Below are positions 55,802 to 64,000 of a stretch of DNA of 64,000 nt, piece by piece. The stretch is from Micromussa lordhowensis (Eukaryota; Cnidaria; Anthozoa; Scleractinia; Lobophylliidae): assembly GCA_964020085.1 (NCBI GenBank), contig OZ026598.1, positions 17,882,201 through 17,946,200 of the forward strand. The letters run 5' to 3'. The notes under the pieces are model-generated. The model was not told the origin of the DNA, did not search any database, and was given only the letters and a program-made list of their open reading frames with translations. The first letter of the stretch is position 1. Each line of letters opens with the position of its first letter. The position numbers and the translations under genes are program-made.

Positions 55802-58800
55802 CAGATTTACTGCATCTTCAAAGTTTTACAGAAACACCGACGGGAGAATAACACAAATTCTATCAAGCCGATACGTAATTGAAGCAGTGTTTGACTTTCG
55901 ACTAGAGTTCACTCCACAAAGGAAACTAGCGGCTTTGGAGCTATTTCATTTTTTTTACTGTACTGTAAATATTTTGGACGCTTTATTTTCTGACACTTTT
56001 TTGTCCAAAATTAACATCGTCCGAGAGTTTTTGCAAGTACCTTTTATCTACATATCGAAAAATAACATCCCTTTCGTGTTGAATTAATAATTGTTAACCA
56101 ATATTCTACCAAGAAAGGCAAACGCTCTTAAACTGTGCCTAGAATTTTTAACAAATTACAAATAAAAAATAACTAAATAATAAATAAATGTACAGCTTAA
56201 CTGACTACTCTTAATTCAATAATACTTTTCAGGCCCAGTGTCAACGAATTTTGAAACAAATATCGCAAATAAACTGAACATGTACTCATAGCACTCCGTG
56301 GCGGGATGCACATCCTTTGCTATGTAAACATGTAGATGTAGATTTAGTTACAAATTCCAACTAGCACGAGCCAAGCCGGTTGGCTATTTACATAGCGTGA
56401 CCGAGGAGTTGAATTTATGACCACCGAGATCAAGTCCAGTTAGGAAAAGAGTGGAGGGTTTGAATCCGGGACCTCTGGATATTAAAGCAAACTCCTACTA
56501 GGACACACTGCCTCACCTCAATTGCACCTAGAAGATAGACAGTTTGCGCATTGCTTGCAGCATCTGTAAAAGACATAGCAAGCGCTAACGTTTCTGCTGG
56601 TCAGAGGAGGAGTGCTGCTCTCTTTGTTAATATATAATCTGCAATACAGCTGAACTTTGACTCTGTTCTCTCCGTACCACTTTATGACAAGTCAAGGATA
56701 GCTGGACACCACCCTGAAAAACGGGACGGACGCGAACATTGGACGCTTTCCATTTAACCAAAAACTCCGTTAGTTATGACACGGAGGCAAATGTTACGAA
56801 ATTACCGGAAAATCCGAAACTATTAAATTTCCGAAATGGGAACCAATTACCCCTACATCTCGGAAATCCTGGGGTGAAGTTTTATTGGAGCAGAAATCCC
56901 TGTATTGTTCACGACGTTGTCGGCTTCTCTAGAAATTGTGGCCGGAGAAATGCTGTTTCATTCGCCACTGAAAAAATGTCCGGAAATGGAATGTTTGGTC
57001 GAATGGAGAGCGCGCTATTCTATATGTTTTCTCGGCCTGTGAACGCTATAGCCCACCAAGGTTTATTCCTACTCCTACTGTTCCATTCATTCGCATTCGC
57101 TGTTGAGCATTGTCTGTAACAGTTTTTGCATTCTCTGTCATTCCCGTTCACAAGATTTAGTTTTGAGGGCAGCCGATCGTGCCCTATGCTCTAAATGTTT
57201 CGTAAGCTTCTTAAAGCGAACCAAGTTAAGAACTGGAGCGTTGCAGTCTTCGGGGCTTCGCCTACGTTGATTGCATGTACATGTATGTTTTGATGGGTTT
57301 AAATCTTGGTCCAATCGTTTACCTTTGTTGTGATGCCTTTCAATTTTGGGACCTCAGCATGTTAATTATTCGGGATTTACTTTTATTGTCAATCTTAATA
57401 CGTTCTCCCCTTCCAACCTCCTTCCACGACACCAAAATTTTCATTTTTCAATTTTTTTATTTTCGTCTGGGATATCGGAGCCCCTGAGGATACCACTTCG
57501 CGAGCCGACTGTAGTACCCTGTTTGACGGAAGTCTTTTCCTTAAGCTATTGTATGTAGGAATTGTCTATTTTTTGAATAATAATTGTTCATGGAAGGATG
57601 TACTGGGTTAAACATGAACGATAAGGAAGTTATGCAGGCGTCGTACAGGATCAAAGTTCGTTTTGCCGTCGCAAACAAAATTATTATTTTGCAGTTGCAA
57701 GTGACGCTCTGGTTATCATAGCTTTATTTCGTTTGTAAGGATGTGATTTGCTTCCCCTGCGGCTCGTGAAGTTACTGTCTCTGACGCAAAGCTCTTTATG
57801 TTCATTCAGAAAAGAAGGGTAAACAGAGATGGCTCCAGTTGTGAATTTTAATAGTATCCATGAAAGATTCTGTGTTGGGGACGCTTGCTTTTTTTTCATT
57901 ATAGCTGTTATCGATTCTCGCTTAAGTCTATTGTTACACTGTCATCAGCTACGGGGAGATAATGGATCAAAGCTAGTACGGGGCACAACATATTCCTGAA
58001 CCCCTACTGTTTCTTTTGGCCTTCTAACCTGAAGAAAAGGCCTATTCTTACTGTTACAACAGTTTTTTTAAGGCGGCTTCTATCTATAACTAATGCCACT
58101 CTCTTTAAAGGACTGCACATAAATACGCTCTTTAACTTGCACTGAGAAACTAAGACTCGATTTCTTTCCTAGTTTCGTAGTGATCAATATTCATTCTCAT
58201 GGTTCTATAATTTATTAACGTTGACTCTGTCCCCCCTGGGGGGAGGTATTGTGTTCCAAGACTTCAATCTCCCGTGATGAGCCCTTGTGCGCGCCGGGAA
58301 ACCCCACTGAGCTGCATTGACAGTCTGTGTGACACATTCAAATTTATTACGTCTGGTTGCCAAAAGATCTTTAGAAGTTTCCGGCACACAGGCCTTTTTT
58401 AATTATGAATGTTCTCAACCCTTTTCCCAGACTCATTTAATTTTGCTAAAATGCAAATTTTCTAACGCTATTACCGAAAGCCGATTTTCTTTCGCCTGAG
58501 CCATTGGAAAAAGAACCACTTTGTTTTCTTTCCTAGATTAATTTTCGAACTGTTAAATTTGAGTTTGCATTTGTGTGTTTGCGGGGAGGTTTTCCTACAC
58601 AATAACACGCCTTTACTGTCAACGAGCGTAGGAGATGTTTGTTTTGTGTTCTTGCACCCCAAGGTAAAGGTTTCTAGACGAAACAGCATTTGAAACGACA
58701 AATCGGAGGACAAAGCTTCTGTCTTGTTTCTTCTTACTTTGATTGTGCTATTATGTTGACAAGAGTTTCTGTATCTCTGCTTATGTCGCTGCTCTGTATG

Positions 58801-61800
58801 TCCCCTTTGCGGCATACCTCAAATTAAAATATTTAAACAACGATATTAAAGCAAAGCCATTAAGCTGCCTTATTTTTTTTCCCAGGCCCTGGTCATTGTC
58901 AAAAATGTAATGTTTGTTTTCCTCGTTTTATTTTCTTTAAAGAATTAAGGAAAGCGAGCGTCATTTCTTTCATTTCTTAATTGATCGTCGACAGAATCAT
59001 CTACAATCTGTTTAAAGAAGCCGCAAAGAAGCGCGCTCTATTCTTTACCTTAGGACTCCTCGTGTGTCGGGTCAGATTTAAATAATTTGCAGACAAAGAT
59101 GAATTCAAACACTGCAATTTGTAAGCGACTTGCCTGCGGTGAGAGTTTGAAAGTAGCCCAGAACGACAAATTGAAAACACTGCCAAATTCATCCGGGTTG
59201 TAGTTGTCAAGGTTATTTCTCTTTCCATTGATTTCGACCTTCAACTTAATTACTGTTTTTTTCTGGCACCCTACAACGCGATTCTTCAAGATAGACAAGA
59301 TAACGAAAATTAGAAAATATTGCCTTCGGCTAAAATGGGTCGTCAAGGGAGCACATATTGGCTCGTAGATGAATTAGTGGTCTGAACGTCCGCTTCGGAA
59401 AAGCCCTTTCACCGTGGGTGGCAAAACAATGAAGGAGTATTACTTGCTTTATTCCTAGCGAAAGATCCGAGCTTTTAGATCGAAAAGCGAAACTTCTTTA
59501 AACGCGGCTATTCATTTGTTTCAAAAATAAAACGCAAGACTTTGTTAGCTGAAATTGTTTTAACTTCGAATTTTCGCTCAGATGAATTGTAAAATTCCAA
59601 ATGGTTTTTTTTGGTTGAATGAGAGTTTTTATCGTCACTTCTGCAGTAATAAACTGCATCAGATATTGCAGTTAGCTTGTTTTCCATTGTTTTAAATGTA
59701 CACTGGCCATGGGCAGGCAACTGTTTTTATTCATGTAAAGGAAACCCGTGATACAGATCGTATCCGATTTTTGAGCTGATATTCTTCGATAAAACTCACT
59801 CGGCTTTCGGCACGACATAATATTTTTAGGTCGCTTCCAAACTAAGTCGCCACTGAGCCAAAGATCTAAGTTTTTCCTTTTTTGGTGAACGATCGCAATC
59901 AGTATAGTCACAAGTGATCTGGGCGAAATTCTTCCGCTACACAACGTTAGTATCACCGGGCTGTTGCCACTCAAGCGTTGGTTGTTGACCTAAGCAATAT
60001 ACTATACCACGACAAACAACCATTACGTTAATTGTTGCAATAAAGGAATCATTCTCTTTTCTAAAAGCAACTAAAAATATTTTGCCGTGAGTCAGGTTGT
60101 TTACATTTCCCTAAGTAAACACTCGTATCCTGGTAAAGGGATTATGTCGTCGGATCTCACTGGTTGATGTTTGGAGGGTTAATTCGGATGAAAGACGCTT
60201 AAGTTTTCTCCTTGATGATATTTATTTTTGGCTTAACTGCTGTTGACAGCTGATGTATGACGGGCATCTAACGCGAGGAAGTAGCTCGGCAAAGTGTTGA
60301 CACAAATTGGCAATTCACACATATTTTTTAATCAGATAATATTAATAGTGTTTTGACATGTCTGTTTCGTGTTTCGACATATTTTGCAGCACGTTTTAAA
60401 TCTTATCAACACCTTATTTTGCTTTCTAAGATATGCAATAAAGGCTACCACTACAGAAGTTTCTATTTTAAGCCGCTTAGGTCCCTAAGATGTCTGCGAC
60501 TATCAGACCGAAACTTGCCGCCGTAATAATCAAGTAGTTTGTTTTGTCAATACAACAGCGAAAATAAATTTAAGAAGAAATGAAGGTTGACTTCCAGGGG
60601 ACAAGCTAGGGAACTGCGAGCGGTGTTTGGGCAAGGACTTGGTCTACGGTAGTTATTATGATATTTCAAATCAAAGAATTTGTCGAAGGTTTGCCCCCAG
60701 ATGGTATCGCTTCTCTAGTTCTGTATGAAGGGTCTCTTTGGGAACAATTGTAATATCTATAATTACACTTAAGACTCTTACAATATAATACAACATAAAC
60801 AGGGCATAACAGCAAACTCAAGAATCAAACAATATCTTTAATATATTCAGATGTAACGACATGTTGACACATTGAGAATCGTGACTTCTCCATTCCTTAC
60901 AATGTATCAGCGATTGAAGTCAATTCCGTAAGGGCCAGTAAAGTCGTTCCCGAGGTGGACATTCGCACGTTTTCATCCGAAATGGCCAACCATAGGCCTA
61001 GCGTTCAGTGCTTAGCTTCAGTTATTCATTTAGGGTTTTCTTCGCTTGGTTGACATGCAGCAACGGCGGCGTGTCCTTTCGAGTCGTCAGAATGAGTGTC
61101 GATTTAAGTGATGTAGACTGCTTGCATATCATCGCAACAGGTTGTGTAACTGCTGTGTTAAATCGAAGGAACCTTGTTCATTGTAATGCTGCATGTCACT
61201 ACTAAGGATTGCCAGATACTTTAAGCAGCTCTTGTCTCTTTCACGTGTGTCCTAGTGGAAACAAGCACAAAGCAAGAGATAATTCGCTGCCTAAGAAATA
61301 ATACTTAGCGTAAATGTTCTGAAATCAAATACAAGATTATTTCATATGTGCCTAATAAAACAGAATTCTTATTTCAAAGTAGTGCAATATTGCATTCAAT
61401 ACAGCAGGATAGCTCACGGCAAATCATTTAGCATAGCGTATAACCTCTTAATATTTTTAAGGCCCATGGATTACATGTTTCTCGCCAATTGTTCGTGTTT
61501 GTCGTAATGTAACATGATACTATTGTAGGTCCATTGCAATCCTTAGCAATGTCATTGTTATTAACACGAGTACCAACTCGGCTTTTTGTACATATGTAAT
61601 CTTAAACAATATATTACAAAATAAGTTTGAAATCACAACTGGAAGCCTTGTGATCATTGTCTTGCATGGCTTTCAGATTAGAAATTTAAGAGTGTGCGAA
61701 GAATATATACTAGCAGTATCGTTATTTTCAACTACACGAAATAAATGCTTTGTTTTGAATGAACTGATACTGATTTTATTTTATGAGATAGTGATTGATT

Positions 61801-64000
61801 TCAAGAGGTTCTGTGAAAGACAACCGTTGCCGGCATTCAACTCGAATTTCACGACAATGTGCAGCCGGTAAAATGTAATCAAATAAAAAAATATTAGAAA
61901 ACTGTAACTTCATGTAATGTAGTTTGACTCTCAAATTTATCGAGCAGCTACTTCATTTTAGAATCTCCCTGATCTGTCCTTTTAAATTGGCCTCTGGATA
62001 CATATATATATGGGCGCATGAATTTCGATCTTACGATTTACAAACCAGTGAACTAAGATCAACTTGAATTGATATAGTACCATAACCTGCTTAACCAAGG
62101 CCTTTATTTATACCATATAATACAAATATAGAATCGAAGCTTTCTTGGTAGTCTTTACGTTACTAAACGTCACTCCAGGATTGTTTGCATAGAAGGAGCT
62201 CATTTATGGACAAACTCTGATTTTTGTTAAGAACTGAATGTTGTCTAATGTATTTTCATTTATATTTTATCAAGACTGTAAGACGCTGTATTCCAAAGAT
62301 GTGTCGAACACATGCTAGCGAAACACACCCTTAATTTGACCCCTGATAAATAAAATGTGGTGTTGTGATATGTATCGGCTTTCAAACTGAGTTTATCTCT
62401 GAAGGGCATACAAAAGACGATTGTCGTACAAGCCCAGTTTACTGAAATTGTCTTGCAATGAGGAACTTAACTTTGATCCTGTTGCGGAGGATCGTCATTA
62501 TAAAAAAAAAACTTTTGCCTAACTCCCAGCACAAACGTGACTACTTTATCAAACTGTTGTACTGTTTTGTCAAGGGAAAAGTCCGAAACCAACGAAATTA
62601 GTTCGAGATTATTTTTATAGGGTTTTGTTAGCGACTTTATTTAAGTCTTTCATTCACTAACTTATTTAAAATGCTAAGCGTTTACTTTCTATTCGTCCAT
62701 GCTTCCTCTTTTGCATGTAGTTTTGCATTCCTCCTTCTCCATTGACAACATGGCGACAGGGCAGCCGCATTTCAAGATATTTACTTGATTTAACTTGAAT
62801 CTAGGGAGAACATCTTCCCTGTTATATTGTGGACTAATCTCTGGAGCTTCAGTAATAGTCCCTTTCGAGTTTGATTCCGTAACCTTTCCACACACTAACA
62901 AGATAAACATTCGCCCCACAAAAAAATATTTTCTCTTGGGCTTTTCCCCTTCTTGATAGAACTGGGTTTGGGCAACAAGCTTTGTCCTTTTCGATTTTGT
63001 TTCGTTTTATGCTATACAGCACAATGGAATACTTTATTTAAAACATTCGCTTGGCTATATGGTTTAGTTTAAAAAACTGCCGCCGGGGCTACTTAACAGA
63101 TATGCCACGAGAAATTTTTGCGGTGCTTTGAAATGTTCCCAAGCATTTTTGTTTACATATTTTTGTCCTTGGAAATATAGGTTTTCAAACAGACCTTGGT
63201 TTGGTTTAAGTTGATACCTTAAGATAATAGCTTAAGGGAATTACATCCAAGGTTTGTGGAACATCCCACAAGGGTTTGAATGATATTTTAACTGCCAGTT
63301 GGAAGAGCAATTAGCTACTAGGGTAACTGACTAAAACAACTCTCTCTATGTCCTCATAACGTGTTGTAAACAAAGATTTTCAATTTTTCTTTGGGTTGAT
63401 ATTCACAATGGAACAAACTAGTTCAGACGTAAAATAAGACTATTGACCAGGAAAAGCCATTTGATGGCGCACAGTAGCTAAGCTTCAAATCTGCTGCAGC
63501 CAAACCCTGGAAAGCTTGTTAGTAAACCAAACGACATCTAACAATGAACGCTATCTGCAATGATCCCAAAGCCGACCTAGAACTACAACCTGACGATTAT
63601 ACGAGGAAATCGATACCTAACGTCAAAATGCAGAGAACTGGCAAGCAGGTTTTATAAAACAGCCTAATGTTGACGCAGTTATTTGGATAGGTGCTGAGGT
63701 TGATGCCACTGAGCTGCTTCCCAATACGTTTGCGAAACTTCACAAAAGCACTTGAGCTGTCTTTGTGGAGTTTCGTAAATGCATTGAGGAAATTTACCTG
63801 AGTTGTCAAGACGAACAAACAATGAGTGTTGACTGAGGTTAACTTGAGGTCTTATGTAAAGGATGAGCAATTTAGTGTCTGCACGTACGTCTGGAAGCGT
63901 TTATGAAATCTTTTCCCAACCAAAAAAAATGTAATAAATATATTCAAAGCAGGATAGTCCAGCAAGATGTTCTATACAGGGAGGTAGAAAGCAAATTATG
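55802..64000. other. No supported gene
   Basis: The longest frame (about 56739-57119, plus) begins without an ATG and has no recognisable domain. A GGACACCACCC block stands at about 56702. A minus-strand stretch near 59131-59343 has a hydrophobic start and a GC-type donor (CAG|GCAAGT) but no ATG. A short cysteine-containing frame at 62689-62919 (minus) is also unsupported. I call none of them. Confidence 0.4.

Noticed and set aside
56739..57119. 126-codon plus-strand open frame
   Set aside because: It has no ATG, no domain and no splice support, and it follows a recurrent repeat block.
59050..59346. Minus-strand frame with a signal-like hydrophobic start
   Set aside because: No start codon precedes the hydrophobic run, and I could not chain it to other exons despite a good GC donor.

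Overview
The window is animal genomic DNA, AT-rich, with long introns and many small inverted-repeat elements. I infer an anthozoan cnidarian, most likely a stony coral. The reasons are the style of the single conserved gene, the dense ACATGTACAT-type words in its introns, a CXC plus P2X7-C-terminus protein, and repeat families typical of such genomes. The sequence alone does not fix the species.

Layout. 1-2.9 kb: nothing recognisable. 2.96-4.33 kb (+): a two-exon gene for a short secreted peptide precursor. 5.4-40.5 kb (-): one large gene, the coatomer subunit beta' (COPB2), which I could join as 29 coding exons giving about 958 codons in one frame. It ends tail-to-tail with the peptide gene. 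Its introns hold almost all the mobile DNA of the left two thirds. 40.5-43 kb: upstream region with two weak exon candidates, a CR1/L2-type LINE tail and a tRNA-like gene inside a TIR-bounded repeat. 43.6-46.1 kb: a 2.4-kb foldback element with 9-bp target duplications. 48.8-49.7 kb: a decayed Penelope-like retroelement. 53.2-54.3 kb: an RTE-type LINE fragment split by a small DNA element. The rest of 46-64 kb has no gene I can support.

The most striking object is an 8.1-kb DNA transposon (23424-31526) inside COPB2 intron 10. It has 19-bp perfect terminal inverted repeats and a TTAA target duplication, and it carries two convergent genes. One is a ten-exon transposase of the GDGR/DxWH type, open through 837 codons. 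The other is a three-exon protein joining a cysteine-rich CXC-type domain to a zinc-binding domain matching the cytoplasmic 'ballast' of the P2X7 receptor. A ballast-domain gene travelling as a transposon passenger suggests how that domain could have spread and been captured by a P2X receptor.

Two further elements (31740-33555 and 36611-39070) share CAGTACCG termini and TA duplications but have unrelated, densely repeated subterminal arrays. COPB2 acts in COPI vesicle coats. None of the other genes is functionally linked to it; they are neighbours or passengers.
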